NCBI RefSeq assembly: GCF_009669305.1
Contig: NZ_SADB01000015.1
Coordinates: 51,581-115,580, forward strand
Reading direction: 5' to 3'
DNA: 64,000 nucleotides
Origin: Ancylomarina sp. 16SWW S1-10-2
Lineage (GTDB): Bacteria > Bacteroidota > Bacteroidia > Bacteroidales > Marinifilaceae
The translations under genes were made by a program, and so were the position numbers. This document shows positions 1 to 9,472 of this stretch, one piece after another (within the stretch, counting starts at the first letter, position 1; each line of letters starts with the position of its first letter). Under the pieces are notes generated by a model. The model searched no databases. It saw only the letters and a list, made by a program, of their open reading frames with translations, and had not been told where the DNA came from.

Positions 1-1023
1 TAGCTCCAATTTAAGATGATAGGTCTGTCCTGTACGTAAACTTTTAGGCGAATCTCCATCAAAAACTAAATCCACTTTAAATCGGCCATCCCGTACTTCT
101 GGGTAAACTTTTTTTGTGATTTGTTTGTACTCTTTTCCATTTCTTGTGAACGAACTGGCAAGACCTCTTCTAACTCTATCAATATAATGTTCATCGACAT
201 CGGCAACAATTTTAAAATCGTTTAGAATATGCAACTGTCCTATTCGTTCTCCACGGTTTATAGATTGACCAATCTCAATATCCAAACTTCCCAACTGACC
301 ATCAGCTGGAGCTTTAATATTCAAATTTTCTAAACGTTCTCTTACCATTTCCAAATTCTGTTTCATAGTCATTAAACTGCTATTCATTTGCAATTTTTGA
401 TTAGCACGAAAAATGGAATCCTGAACCATACGTTGGTGTCTCAGTTCTCTATCACGAAGAGAAAAATTATAGTTTTCCTTAGAAGTAAGAAAATCTTCCT
501 CTGATATAAACCCCTTTTCAAAAAGCATTAAATTTTGTTCATAATGTCGCTTTAGTTTTATGATATCAGTATCGATACTAAGTAGTTGCTGTAGATTAGT
601 GATCTTCTGCTGCTCCATGCTTATAAGTGTGTTTCGTAACTCGTTGGACTGATAAGCCAATGAAGATTCAGTATTAAGAATTTGTAATTTGAGATCATTA
701 TTAACCAATTTGACAATCACATCACCTTTCTTCACGGTTTCACCTTCGTCAATCAGTTTTTCAACAACCTTACCACCCTCTTCGAGATCTAAATAAATAG
801 TCGTTTTAGGTTCTACCATACCAATTATCGATACATAATCCTTAAAACTTCCCGCATTCACTTCAGCAATATTGAGCTTATCTACCTCGGCACGAAAAGT
901 TGAAGACTGCGACCCAAAAATCATCTTACCCGATAAAATTAAAACAATAACAGCTATGCTAAAAATGTAAATATGCTTGGCTTTAATACCTTTTTTCTTT
1001 TCTATTTTTCTATCCATCGACAT
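1..1023 (-). CDS. Efflux/secretion periplasmic adaptor (HlyD/MacA type), 3' end cut off
   Basis: The reading frame is open for 341 codons from ATG at 1023 (a second ATG lies at 1017) to the window edge, so the C-terminus is missing. It begins with a short basic cytoplasmic stretch and one membrane anchor near residues 19-33. A biotinyl-lipoyl-like half (EGETVKKGDVIVKL), a long coiled-coil hairpin and a second lipoyl half (IKAPADGQLGSLDIEIGQ) follow, then beta-barrel strands. This order is typical of adaptors that link an inner-membrane ABC exporter to an outer-membrane channel. The divergent sigma-54 regulator and kinase probably control it, and the gap holds a -24/-12 element reading toward this gene. 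The transporter genes should lie to the left, outside the window. Confidence 0.85.
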   Translation of the reverse strand, partial: MSMDRKIEKKKGIKAKHIYIFSIAVIVLILSGKMIFGSQSSTFRAEVDKLNIAEVNAGSFKDYVSIIGMVEPKTTIYLDLEEGGKVVEKLIDEGETVKKGDVIVKLVNNDLKLQILNTESSLAYQSNELRNTLISMEQQKITNLQQLLSIDTDIIKLKRHYEQNLMLFEKGFISEEDFLTSKENYNFSLRDRELRHQRMVQDSIFRANQKLQMNSSLMTMKQNLEMVRERLENLNIKAPADGQLGSLDIEIGQSINRGERIGQLHILNDFKIVADVDEHYIDRVRRGLASSFTRNGKEYKQITKKVYPEVRDGRFKVDLVFDGDSPKSLRTGQTYHLKLEL

Positions 1024-1090
1024 ACAAAGTATTTTCTTTAGATTAATCAATTGTGAAATATTATTGATTCATAAATTTCATCATATTTAT

Positions 1091-1106
1091 AGCTAACTTC
1101 ATGCCA
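1091..1106 (-). promoter_or_regulatory. Predicted sigma-54 (-24/-12) promoter of the adaptor operon
   Basis: The minus strand reads TGGCATGAAGTTAGCT. Against the consensus TGGCAC-N5-TTGC it keeps the GG and GC pairs at the exact 10-base spacing, with one mismatch in the -12 half. Transcription would start near 1080 and leave a leader of about 57 bases before the ATG at 1023. The adjacent gene encodes a sigma-54 activator. Confidence 0.65.
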
Positions 1107-1160
1107 CCACACACAATAGCCAAATAAACAACACTTTACACATAACCGATCAAGTTAGAG

Positions 1161-1177
1161 TGTCAAATTTATTGACA
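1161..1177. promoter_or_regulatory. Inverted repeat, likely activator (UAS) site
   Basis: TGTCAA and TTGACA form a perfect inverted repeat around a 5-base centre. A second overlapping pair, GACA and TGTC, ends at 1186. The site lies about 80-100 bases upstream of the predicted sigma-54 start, the usual place for an enhancer-binding response regulator. It is also just upstream of the regulator gene, so autoregulation is possible. Confidence 0.5.
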
Positions 1178-1269
1178 GGTCGTGTCTAATATTTTGAAAA
1201 GCTTTATACATTAGATAAAAATTACATGATGTTATATAGATTTTGTATAATATCTCATCAGTTTCCAAT

Positions 1270-2634
1270 ATGAAAGACGCTAGAATTCTCATCGTAGACG
1301 ACAATAAAAGTATACTCTCAGCTTTAGATTTATTGTTAACAACTTACTGTAAGAAATTGAAATGTATTTCTACCCCCAATTGCTTAATGACAGAGCTAAA
1401 AGCCGATAACTACGATGTTGTTCTTTTGGATATGAATTTTAAGGCGGGTATTAATACGGGCAATGAAGGTATTTATTGGTTAAACCAGATATTGGACTAT
1501 AATTCGGGCATTAGCGTGGTGATGATTACAGCATATGGCGACGTAGAATTAGCCGTAAAAGCTGTACGAAATGGAGCTGCCGATTTTGTGCTGAAACCAT
1601 GGGAAAATGAAAAAATGTTGGCTACCATTGAAATGGCATGGAAACTTAGTCGATCTAAAAAAGAAGTTTCTTCCTTAAAATTAAAGGAAAACGAGCTGGT
1701 TGCTCAACTTAATTCCAAGGAAAATTTGATTATTGGCAATTCATTGGTTTGGCAAAATTTAATGAAACTTGTAAAAAAAGTAGCTAGCACCGATGCAAAT
1801 ATTCTGATTACAGGAGAAAATGGCACCGGAAAAGAACTGATTGCTAGAGAAATTCATAGGCTATCGAACCAATCTCAAAATGTAATGGTTCATGTAGACA
1901 TGGGATCTATTGCGGAATCTCTTTTTGAAAGCGAATTGTTTGGACATAAAAAAGGTGCTTTTACCGACGCGCAATCTGATAGAATGGGCAAAATAGAAGC
2001 TTCAAACCACGGAACCCTTTTTCTTGATGAAATTGGTAACCTATCCTTACCCATGCAAGCCAAATTATTAGCTGTTTTACAAAATAGATCTTTAACCCGA
2101 GTAGGTGAAAATAAGCCCGTAGATATTGATATTCGTTTGGTTTGTGCAACTAACTGTAAACTCAGCAAAATGGTAGGTGAAGGATTGTTTAGGGAAGATT
2201 TACTTTATCGAATAAACACGATTCAAATTGAATTGCCTCCATTAAGAGACAGACAAGATGATATTCCCAAACTAGTCTCTCATTTTATGAAACTATATGC
2301 AGATAAATACAATAAAAAAGGGCTAAACATATCAGATAAAGCCATTACAAAACTTCAAAATTATACTTGGCCGGGCAATGTACGGGAACTGCAACATGCC
2401 ATTGAAAAAGCGGTTATTCTTTGTGACGATCATTTAATTGGAACACACAATTTTGTGTTCAAAATGGATGAATTTACAAAAGTAGAATCCTACGGAGGAA
2501 CTCTGGAGGATATGGAAAAACAACTTATTACGGCTGCCATTGAAAAACAGATGGGAAACCTTACTGCCGTGTCCAATCAACTAGGAATTTCACGCCAAAC
2601 CTTATACAATAAAATAAAGAAATATGGGATATAA
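1270..2634 (+). CDS. Sigma-54-dependent response regulator (NtrC family)
   Basis: This enhancer-binding regulator has three domains. The receiver spans residues 1-120, with acidic pocket VDD, phospho-acceptor D54, T/A switch residues and K109. The AAA+ domain has Walker A GENGTGKE at 182-189, the sigma-54 contact loop GAFTDA at 229-234 (variant of GAFTGA) and Walker B LFLDEI near 250. A FIS-type helix-turn-helix occupies the last 40 residues. I start at ATG 1270 because the receiver begins there; an upstream TTG at 1243 would add nine residues. The partner kinase overlaps its end by 11 bases. It probably activates the divergent efflux operon with RpoN. Confidence 0.93.
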   Translation: MKDARILIVDDNKSILSALDLLLTTYCKKLKCISTPNCLMTELKADNYDVVLLDMNFKAGINTGNEGIYWLNQILDYNSGISVVMITAYGDVELAVKAVRNGAADFVLKPWENEKMLATIEMAWKLSRSKKEVSSLKLKENELVAQLNSKENLIIGNSLVWQNLMKLVKKVASTDANILITGENGTGKELIAREIHRLSNQSQNVMVHVDMGSIAESLFESELFGHKKGAFTDAQSDRMGKIEASNHGTLFLDEIGNLSLPMQAKLLAVLQNRSLTRVGENKPVDIDIRLVCATNCKLSKMVGEGLFREDLLYRINTIQIELPPLRDRQDDIPKLVSHFMKLYADKYNKKGLNISDKAITKLQNYTWPGNVRELQHAIEKAVILCDDHLIGTHNFVFKMDEFTKVESYGGTLEDMEKQLITAAIEKQMGNLTAVSNQLGISRQTLYNKIKKYGI

Positions 2635-3979
2635 ATATTATAACTCCATTTTATTTCTGAGGATAATAAGCCTTATAGCAGTCGCAATTGCGATAGGTTA
2701 CACCTTCTCTATTCAGTTTTATTATAGTTTTGGAATATGCCTAATTATAGAAATATATTGGGCATGGTCATTTATGCTGTTTCTGAACAAAACTCACAAG
2801 CAAATGAATTACTTTGTTCAGGCCATAAAAAATAAAGATACAACCCTACACTTCCCTAAAAAGTCGGGTAATAAAATTATCGATGAATTAAGTATCAGCT
2901 TGAACGAACTAAACGGAATTATTCAAAACGTTCAGATGAAAAGCAAGATAAAAGAAACGTATTTTGCTGAAATACTTCAAAACATAGCCACAGGTGTTAT
3001 CGTAATTACTGAAGATGGATTTGTTACCGACGTTAATTCGGCAAGTTTAGAACTTCTTGGTTTAGATACTTTCACTCACATTAAACAGTTAGATAGAATA
3101 GATCCAAAGTTTAATGTAGACTTATCAAAGTTGAAAAATAAACAACGAAAAGTACTCAACTTAACTACAAAAAACGAACACATTCAGGTTATGACTCGTT
3201 GTTCTCTTATTCGCATAGATAAAGAAGAGGTTAAACTGATTACCATACAAGATATTAGAGGCGAATTGGAACGTAAAGAAATTGATGCTTGGGTGAAATT
3301 GATACGAGTTCTTAGTCATGAAATTATGAATTCGCTTGCTCCTATTACTTCAATTTCACAATCCCTAAAACAGATTTGGGAAAATAAACAGCAAAAACAT
3401 GTTGGTAACAAACAAGATTCAGATGTAAGAAAAACACTGGATGGCTTAAATGTGATTACCCAAACCAATCAGGATTTAATTCAATTTGTTCAATCGTATA
3501 GAGTCCTTTCTAAAGCACCTATCCCACAACTAAACAGAATTAATGCAAATGGTTTTTTCGATCGCTTAAATATTCTTTTATCTCCTATTAAAGAGAATTT
3601 TTCAGGACAACTTAAACTTGATACACCAAGTACCGATTTTAGCTTTATAGCAGATGAACAAATGCTGATTCAGGTTATTATTAATTTGGTTAAAAATGCC
3701 TCGGAAGCTTTTCATGACGAAACAAAGAATATAAATCTAGAACCTAAAATAAAAGTAAGCGCAAAGCAAAATGGCGCTACAACAGAGATAATCGTTTCGG
3801 ATAATGGTCCTGGGATTCCTGAAGAAATTCAAGACAATATATTCGTGCCTTTCTTTACTACAAAAGAGAGCGGTTCTGGTATTGGATTAAGTTACTCCAG
3901 ACAAATAGTAAGAGCACACGGAGGAAGTCTCTTATATTATCCCAAACTAGGGAAAACAGAGTTTATAATAAGGTGGTGA
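2624..3979 (+). CDS. Membrane sensor histidine kinase with PAS domain (NtrB-like)
   Basis: Two hydrophobic segments near residues 8-28 and 34-54 anchor the protein. A PAS-like domain follows (about 112-215), then a HisKA segment with phospho-accepting H232 in LSHEIMNSLAP. The ATPase domain has an N box (NLVKNASEAF), G1 (DNGPGIP) and G2 (GSGIGLS). Almost no periplasmic loop lies between the two membrane segments, so the signal is probably sensed in the membrane or the cytoplasm. The overlap with the regulator gene shows translational coupling and a cognate pair. No terminator is evident downstream. Confidence 0.9.
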   Translation: MGYKYYNSILFLRIISLIAVAIAIGYTFSIQFYYSFGICLIIEIYWAWSFMLFLNKTHKQMNYFVQAIKNKDTTLHFPKKSGNKIIDELSISLNELNGIIQNVQMKSKIKETYFAEILQNIATGVIVITEDGFVTDVNSASLELLGLDTFTHIKQLDRIDPKFNVDLSKLKNKQRKVLNLTTKNEHIQVMTRCSLIRIDKEEVKLITIQDIRGELERKEIDAWVKLIRVLSHEIMNSLAPITSISQSLKQIWENKQQKHVGNKQDSDVRKTLDGLNVITQTNQDLIQFVQSYRVLSKAPIPQLNRINANGFFDRLNILLSPIKENFSGQLKLDTPSTDFSFIADEQMLIQVIINLVKNASEAFHDETKNINLEPKIKVSAKQNGATTEIIVSDNGPGIPEEIQDNIFVPFFTTKESGSGIGLSYSRQIVRAHGGSLLYYPKLGKTEFIIRW

Positions 3980-4043
3980 TTTAAAATCCCCTATTTTATA
4001 TTTAGCATTTGAGATTCATCTTATAGCCAATAAGATTACATAA

Positions 4044-4412
4044 CTACCTTAATGATTTTCCAAAGGGTGCTAAAGCAAAACCGGCTAATTTAATATGCTG
4101 AGCGGCAAAAGGAATACCTATAATTGTAATGGCAAAAAGAATTGCAAATACGAGGTGAGTTAAGGCAATCCATATGCCTCCAAAAATAAGCCAAAATATA
4201 TTTAAGATTAGGCTAAGACAACCGCCAGCACTTTCATTGGGAACAACTTTCTGTCCGAAAGGTGCTAAGCCCAAAATAGAGAATTGAATAGCTTTTAAAC
4301 CGAAAGGTATACCAACAATTGTACAGCACATGAGGATACCAGCAATTATATACTCCAAGAAAATAAAAATTCCTCCAAAAATAATCCAAATAATATTTCC
4401 TATAATGCTCAT
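4044..4412 (-). CDS. YccF-family inner-membrane protein
   Basis: This 122-residue protein consists of two similar halves. Each starts with a glycine-rich membrane segment (NIIWIIFGG and NIFWLIFGG) followed by GIPF and LAPFG. That duplicated pattern is the YccF domain (DUF307). The family has no settled biochemical role. It stands alone, convergent with the kinase gene. Confidence 0.85.
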   Translation of the reverse strand: MSIIGNIIWIIFGGIFIFLEYIIAGILMCCTIVGIPFGLKAIQFSILGLAPFGQKVVPNESAGGCLSLILNIFWLIFGGIWIALTHLVFAILFAITIIGIPFAAQHIKLAGFALAPFGKSLR

Positions 4413-4546
4413 TCTATTTCAGTTTATAATTTAAGCGAACAATGTACAATTAAGTATTAATGAATCAAAACACAGTATGTAAAGCAATGAGTTTAATCAA
4501 CAATTATTTATCATCTTAAATTTCAATTATGGGTAATTCTTGAGTA

Positions 4547-5530
4547 TTAAAAAGTATAGTTTAAGGCCAAATGAAGAAGAAAATCTGGTGATGTATTAAT
4601 TTTAATATCCTCGGAGAAGCCTCCAGTAAGAATCAAATTTTCATTAAGAATAAAGTCAGCTCCCAAGAGGAGTTGCAAACCAGAGTCACCTAATTCTTCA
4701 GTCATTGAATTTTTAAAAAACTTAGAATGATAATCGAACTGAACTTTAGGTACAAATAACGAAGTTGCTTTTACGGCTAGACCCAAAGAAGCAAAAGTTA
4801 CATTCCTACTCTGCATATCTTCCAACAAAGATCCTTTTCCAACACGTAAATAGCCCAAAGAATAAAAAAAGTAAGCCGGTCTTGGGCCAACACCCGTAGT
4901 TTGACCAGAAAACTGGAATGAAAAATCGACCGTTCCACTTCCCAGCAATTTCTTTTTATCGGCATTATTCAACTTAAGGTAAGCACGTAAAGCCATTGAA
5001 TGCGTTTTGTGCTCAAGGAGTTTTAAGCCTAATTCGAAACTGATATCACCAATACCAAACGAAGGTTCATCAATATTAAAAAGGATTATACCATCCCTTG
5101 AATACACATAGTGCATCTCTCCTTTTGGAGTGACACCACGAGCACCACCTGAAAGACCTAAAGCACTATGGAAACCGTCAATACTTGAATCCATAAAACC
5201 ACTGGAATGATTAACAAAGGGTAGATTTAGGCCAATCTCAAAACGTTCCGCAATTCCATATTTAGCATTTAGATCAAGGCGAGCCATCTCACCATCAAAA
5301 TAAACAATCTCATTTTGAAAAAGAGCATTGGTACTATTGCTTGATAAATTGAAAATTGAAGACATTGAAAATTTACCCTTTTCAACTATTTTTCCTCCTT
5401 CAGTATTAGGTAGACCATAAGAATGAATCAAAGGAGCTTGATTATGTGAGGCAAATGGTTTTATATTAGTTTGTGATAAGCCAATAAAATAACTACAACA
5501 AAACAATAAACAGGAAACAAATCTGAGCAT
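4547..5530 (-). CDS. DUF3187-like outer-membrane beta-barrel protein
   Basis: I start at the internal ATG at 5530 because it opens a clear signal peptide (MLRFVSCLLFCCSYFIGLSQ); the longer frame from TTG 5614 would put 28 non-signal residues in front. The mature part of about 307 residues is made of alternating amphipathic strands and ends in the aromatic NYTF, as outer-membrane barrels do. Phrases such as FDGE, GLNLPFVNHSSGFMDS and a glycine-rich loop resemble DUF3187 proteins as I remember them. Substrate unknown. Confidence 0.65.
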   Translation of the reverse strand: MLRFVSCLLFCCSYFIGLSQTNIKPFASHNQAPLIHSYGLPNTEGGKIVEKGKFSMSSIFNLSSNSTNALFQNEIVYFDGEMARLDLNAKYGIAERFEIGLNLPFVNHSSGFMDSSIDGFHSALGLSGGARGVTPKGEMHYVYSRDGIILFNIDEPSFGIGDISFELGLKLLEHKTHSMALRAYLKLNNADKKKLLGSGTVDFSFQFSGQTTGVGPRPAYFFYSLGYLRVGKGSLLEDMQSRNVTFASLGLAVKATSLFVPKVQFDYHSKFFKNSMTEELGDSGLQLLLGADFILNENLILTGGFSEDIKINTSPDFLLHLALNYTF

Positions 5531-6318
5531 ATCGTAATTCAAATTAATATTGAGAAAGTAGCAAGGTAAAATAATATCCTGAATCAGATAAGAATCAAAA
5601 CGAGAAATTAACAATAGAACAAAACAAATCCCCTGATAGAGATTCAGAGGATTTGTAGATCAGTTAGTCGTGTCATATCTATGGTACTAGTTGTTTACAT
5701 CAATACAGACTGAATATATATTTTGATAACACTATATCAATTTAATAATAATATATCTAATATAAAAGTTTATTAACCTATATACTAAATGATTACATAT
5801 AAACAAAGCCAATAATTCATTAAATAATATGATAAGAGAAATTAGATCTGATAAAATAATTAAGTAAAACTAGAGCATTCAGAAGGATCAAATATATTTT
5901 TGGCTGTGAAAAACATAATTTATTCAGCAACAAATACCCCATTAATTTTTTTTTCTTCCTTAATAAAACATCAAGATTTATTCAATATTCATATTAAATG
6001 TGCTTGTAAATTGAAAAACACGATAGGCTATACTAATTAAAAAGTAATGATAATAAATAACGCTATAGTTAAGAGTCAATACAAAAGAGAAAAGAAGTAT
6101 AAATTAAAATAGTAAAAGATTCGTTAGTCTTAATTATCAAGTATTTAAGAACAAAAATAAAACGCTTAATCTTGACTAAATGAGGAATCTTCTTTTTGAC
6201 AAATAATGGTAAATAGACATATTTAGTAGATTAACAGACAAATAAACCTGATAAAATTAAATTTCGTATGCATATTATTATATCTTTAAGCATTAATATA
6301 TATGCATATCTTTTTTAT
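5531..6318. other. Gene-free AT-rich stretch
   Basis: About 790 very AT-rich bases between two genes pointing outward. I find no open frame with coding character, no strong hairpin and no convincing promoter. It must hold the promoters for both neighbours. Confidence 0.6.
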
Positions 6319-6606
6319 ATGAATAAAATCACACTACTAAATATTGAGTATTTACGTCGCGAAAGAGGTATAGAAACTTATCAGCTTTCTTTAAAAGAAG
6401 AGAAAGAAATTTGCTATGTTTATAATTTTGAAGATAAATACTACCGGTATTTTAGAACACTAAAGTCATTAACAAATTATCTCAAAGATCGAATAGAACC
6501 GAAAGTTAAATTCAAAACACGAGAAGAATTAGATGATTTTTTATTGTATAAAAATATCGTTCCTATTGAAGAAATAAATAAAGCTTTTGTCGGTGCAAAA
6601 GCATAA
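6319..6606 (+). CDS. Hypothetical protein, 95 residues
   Basis: I do not recognise this protein. The frame is open from 6268, but the ATG at 6319 (MNKITLLNIEYL) gives the more likely soluble product; the longer form would add a spurious hydrophobic stretch. The sequence is charged and mostly helical, with a motif-like YNFEDKYYRYFRTLKSLTNYL. It has no signal peptide or membrane segment. It converges on the ROK kinase gene, with three bases between the stop codons. Confidence 0.55.
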   Translation: MNKITLLNIEYLRRERGIETYQLSLKEEKEICYVYNFEDKYYRYFRTLKSLTNYLKDRIEPKVKFKTREELDDFLLYKNIVPIEEINKAFVGAKA

Positions 6607-6609
6607 TTA

Positions 6610-7569
6610 TTAATGCCCGCTCATAAAAACTAAAGCAGCAGAGCCAAGAACTCCTGCATTTGATTTGATAGAAGATAAATTAAGTTTTATTTTTCCTTTT
6701 AAAACAGAAAGAAGATTAGATTCCATATGAAATTGAGTTGGCTTTAAAATCAAATCGCCTGCCTTTGCAAGACCTCCTGAAAGAAAAATGGCTTCGGGAT
6801 TAAAAATTGCTGCAACATTAGCAAGTGTTTTACCTAATAATCGCCCCGTATATTCAAAAGATTCAATAGCCACCTTATCGCCATTATACGCAGCAATAGC
6901 TAATTTTCTTGCAGAGAATTTATTAAATGGGATATCACGTAAAACGGATGGACCATCATACTTTGCCAAAAGTTTACTTACAGTTCTTTTAATGCCTTTT
7001 GCCGACACATAGGTTTCAAGGCAGCCTTTTCTTCCACAGGAGCAAGAACGTCCTTGTTCACGTACAATAATATGCCCCATTTCACCAGCATAGCCTTCAT
7101 TTCCATTATATATTTTCCCATCCAATACCAAACCACATCCTAAGCCAGTACCAAGCGTTATCACCATAAAATTCTCCATTCCCTTGGCACCACCATAATG
7201 CATTTCACCTAAAGCCGCGGCATTAGCATCATTGGTTAGTTCAACTGGTAATTGTAAATGAGCACCGAGAAGTTTAACCAAGGGCAAATGTTTACCCCAC
7301 ACCAGATTCACAGCATCCTCTATGAAACCTGTGAGATAACTAGCATTGGGAGCCCCAACTCCAACACCCACTAACTTGTATTTACGATCTAAGGTTTTGT
7401 ACTTGGATTTAATATGCATGGCAAGCTCACGAACAAAATTCTCGAAAATTGGATAATTGGACGTGGAAAAAGAAGACTGGAAAAGACAAACACCAGCCTC
7501 TGTTACGAAACCATAAACGGTATTCGTACCACCAATATCTACCCCAACTGCGACCTTTTGCATACCCAT
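6610..7569 (-). CDS. ROK-family sugar kinase (glucokinase-like)
   Basis: The protein has the ATP-binding phosphate-1 loop DIGGTN at residues 11-16. A catalytic-region NDANAAALGE follows near 113, then the glycine-rich GTGLGCGLV and the ROK zinc motif CSCGRKGCLE (cysteines 176, 178, 183). These mark a cytoplasmic ROK kinase, most likely a glucokinase feeding glycolysis, although N-acetylmannosamine or fructose kinases share the fold. Length 319 is normal. An 8-bp tandem repeat lies directly upstream. Confidence 0.88.
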   Translation of the reverse strand: MGMQKVAVGVDIGGTNTVYGFVTEAGVCLFQSSFSTSNYPIFENFVRELAMHIKSKYKTLDRKYKLVGVGVGAPNASYLTGFIEDAVNLVWGKHLPLVKLLGAHLQLPVELTNDANAAALGEMHYGGAKGMENFMVITLGTGLGCGLVLDGKIYNGNEGYAGEMGHIIVREQGRSCSCGRKGCLETYVSAKGIKRTVSKLLAKYDGPSVLRDIPFNKFSARKLAIAAYNGDKVAIESFEYTGRLLGKTLANVAAIFNPEAIFLSGGLAKAGDLILKPTQFHMESNLLSVLKGKIKLNLSSIKSNAGVLGSAALVFMSGH

Positions 7570-7730
7570 AAACTTATGTTTACATCTAATTTAGCCTAAA
7601 AGCGTGAGACAAACAAGAATACAAATGGTTAAAGAGTTAAAAAGGATAAAGGTTAAAGGAGAAAGAGTTGAAAAGTATAGATTTTGCACAAGTGACTATT
7701 GACAACAATTTTATAATGTAACAATAAAAC

Positions 7731-7802
7731 AGTTCAACAGTTCAACAGTTCAACAGTTCAACAGTTCAACAGTTTAGCAGTTTAGCAGTTTAGTAGTTTA
7801 GC
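7731..7802. repeat. 8-bp tandem repeat, nine copies in two variants
   Basis: Five perfect copies of AGTTCAAC (7731-7770) are followed by AGTTTAGC, AGTTTAGC, AGTTTAGT and AGTTTAGC (7771-7802). The array lies between the stop of the HlyD gene and the ROK kinase start. Because 8 is not a multiple of 3, it is noncoding. Such arrays change length by slippage and could tune read-through or promoter spacing for the kinase. Confidence 0.95.
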
Positions 7803-7839
7803 AATTAAAACAATAAAACCATTAAACAATCAAACATTA

Positions 7840-9141
7840 TTAATCTTTTACAACATGCTCCTTTAATAAAGCTTTTAGTGGATTAAAAATACGTTGGAGC
7901 AAACGTTGATCCTCCGTAATTATTTCTGCAACGCCTTCAATCTTTTGAGCGAATTTCAGTTTAATACCATAACTTGTTATAAGCCCATTAGAGAGCTCTA
8001 CATCCAAACTGTAGTTATCTCCTTCGGGCACCTGAGAAATTGAACGGATACGTCCTTCGAGCATACCAAATTCCATGTATGGATAATTATTGAGTTTAAT
8101 ATTAACTCGTTGTCCAAGCTTTACTTTCCCTGATCGATTCATACCTAATTCAACACGTGCAATAATTCGTGTGGAATCAGATGGAATAACAGTAAAAACC
8201 TTGTCACCTTGCTTCACATTTTGGTTAGCCGACCAAAAACTATTGAAACTTACCGATCCGTCAATTGGCGATTTCAAAAGATAATTCTGCTCCCAAATAT
8301 CCATTTGTGCTATTAAATTATCATTTGTTTGGATAATCACATCCTGCAATTCTTTTCTCTGCTTCTCCTTATCTAAATCTAGATCTATAATGTCTTGATC
8401 AAGCTCATTTATTTCTATTTGAGTTGCTGATAAAGTAGAGCGTGAGCCATGAAAAGTATAGCTTTGTTGCAAATAATTCTTCTCAGATTGCTGATATGCA
8501 GATTTAGATATTACACCTCGAGAATAAAGTAAGGAATCTCTATTAAACTCTTTATAAGTAATTGACAATTCCTTTTCTAGTATATTTCTTTGCCTATACT
8601 GACGATTATAATACATGCGATAATTGCTTTTCTTCTGAAGCAAAGAGGCCTTTTTCTTTTTATGATATTGCAGTTCAATAAAACGATTATAATCTGCACA
8701 AGATTTTAAGTAGGTATTAAACGGTGTCTGAACTTCACCAAGTCTGTAACTTTTATTGGAAGAAACGATGTTAATTTTCTTATCATCAATAAGAAAAGAA
8801 CTCGTTTTTTTAAGTTCATCTCTTAATAAAAACATATCTTCAAAATCAGCAGAATTCTCAATTACTGCAAGCAAATCGCCTGCTTTTATCTTTTGTTTAT
8901 CGACCACCTTCAAGTCAACAATCTTACCATTCGCACGAGCTATTAACTCAGCAGGAGGGTTTTGAGTCGTCAAAACCAATTTAGATTCAATAATCTCAGG
9001 ATAAGAAAAAAACCAGGAACCAACCACAAGAACTAACACAACGAGAAACACCAATCCCGAACCTACCCTCACAATCCACGAAGGCATTTTCCCGAGAATC
9101 TCTTGCACCGACTCTGATCTTAATTCTATATTATCGCTCAT
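7840..9141 (-). CDS. HlyD-family adaptor for the C39 peptide exporter
   Basis: The protein has 433 residues: a short cytoplasmic start, one membrane anchor near residues 26-46, a lipoyl half (ARANGKIVDLKVVDKQKIKAG), a long coiled-coil hairpin (about 150-270) and a second lipoyl half (LKSPIDGSVSF). A beta-barrel domain closes it. This is the adaptor type paired with peptidase-containing ABC exporters in Bacteroidota. It should bridge the C39 transporter encoded 0.9 kb upstream to a TolC-like channel, for export of the peptide at 14.9 kb. A GxxExxY gene and decayed copies of it separate the two genes. Confidence 0.9.
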   Translation of the reverse strand: MSDNIELRSESVQEILGKMPSWIVRVGSGLVFLVVLVLVVGSWFFSYPEIIESKLVLTTQNPPAELIARANGKIVDLKVVDKQKIKAGDLLAVIENSADFEDMFLLRDELKKTSSFLIDDKKINIVSSNKSYRLGEVQTPFNTYLKSCADYNRFIELQYHKKKKASLLQKKSNYRMYYNRQYRQRNILEKELSITYKEFNRDSLLYSRGVISKSAYQQSEKNYLQQSYTFHGSRSTLSATQIEINELDQDIIDLDLDKEKQRKELQDVIIQTNDNLIAQMDIWEQNYLLKSPIDGSVSFNSFWSANQNVKQGDKVFTVIPSDSTRIIARVELGMNRSGKVKLGQRVNIKLNNYPYMEFGMLEGRIRSISQVPEGDNYSLDVELSNGLITSYGIKLKFAQKIEGVAEIITEDQRLLQRIFNPLKALLKEHVVKD

Positions 9142-9150
9142 TTTTTTTTA

Positions 9151-9311
9151 TTTTGACGCTGATAAAATATGATTCACTATGATTAAAAAACAATAGTGAA
9201 ATCATAAAAATTTGATGCTAGACTATTTAGTTTGTAAGAACCCTACGTTTATACTGAAGTATTTTACCAAAACTTTAATAGAAGCTTGTTATTGCACATT
9301 CTGTTTCTTTA
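9151..9311. repeat. 161-bp repeat, copy 1 (decayed GxxExxY 3' fragment)
   Basis: The unit opens with TTTTGACGCTGATAAAATAT and ends with a minus-strand fragment of the neighbouring GxxExxY gene. The gene's last codons (KRRV region) are joined to its QQQAPIKVL region, so the roughly 160 bases between are missing. The fragment contains a stop codon (CAA changed to TAA) and cannot code. Confidence 0.85.
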
Positions 9312-9472
9312 TTTCGACGCTGATAAAATATGATTCTCTATGATTAAAAAACAATAGTGAAATCATAAAAATTTGATGCTAGACTATTTAGTTTGTAAGA
9401 ACCCTACGTTTATATTGAGTTATTTTACCAAAACTTTAATAGGAGCTTGTTATTGCACATTCTGTTTATATA
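9312..9472. repeat. 161-bp repeat, copy 2 (decayed GxxExxY 3' fragment)
   Basis: Nearly identical to copy 1, with only a handful of substitutions over the same 161 bases and the same internal deletion junction. The two are therefore a recent tandem duplication of an already deleted fragment. Confidence 0.85.
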
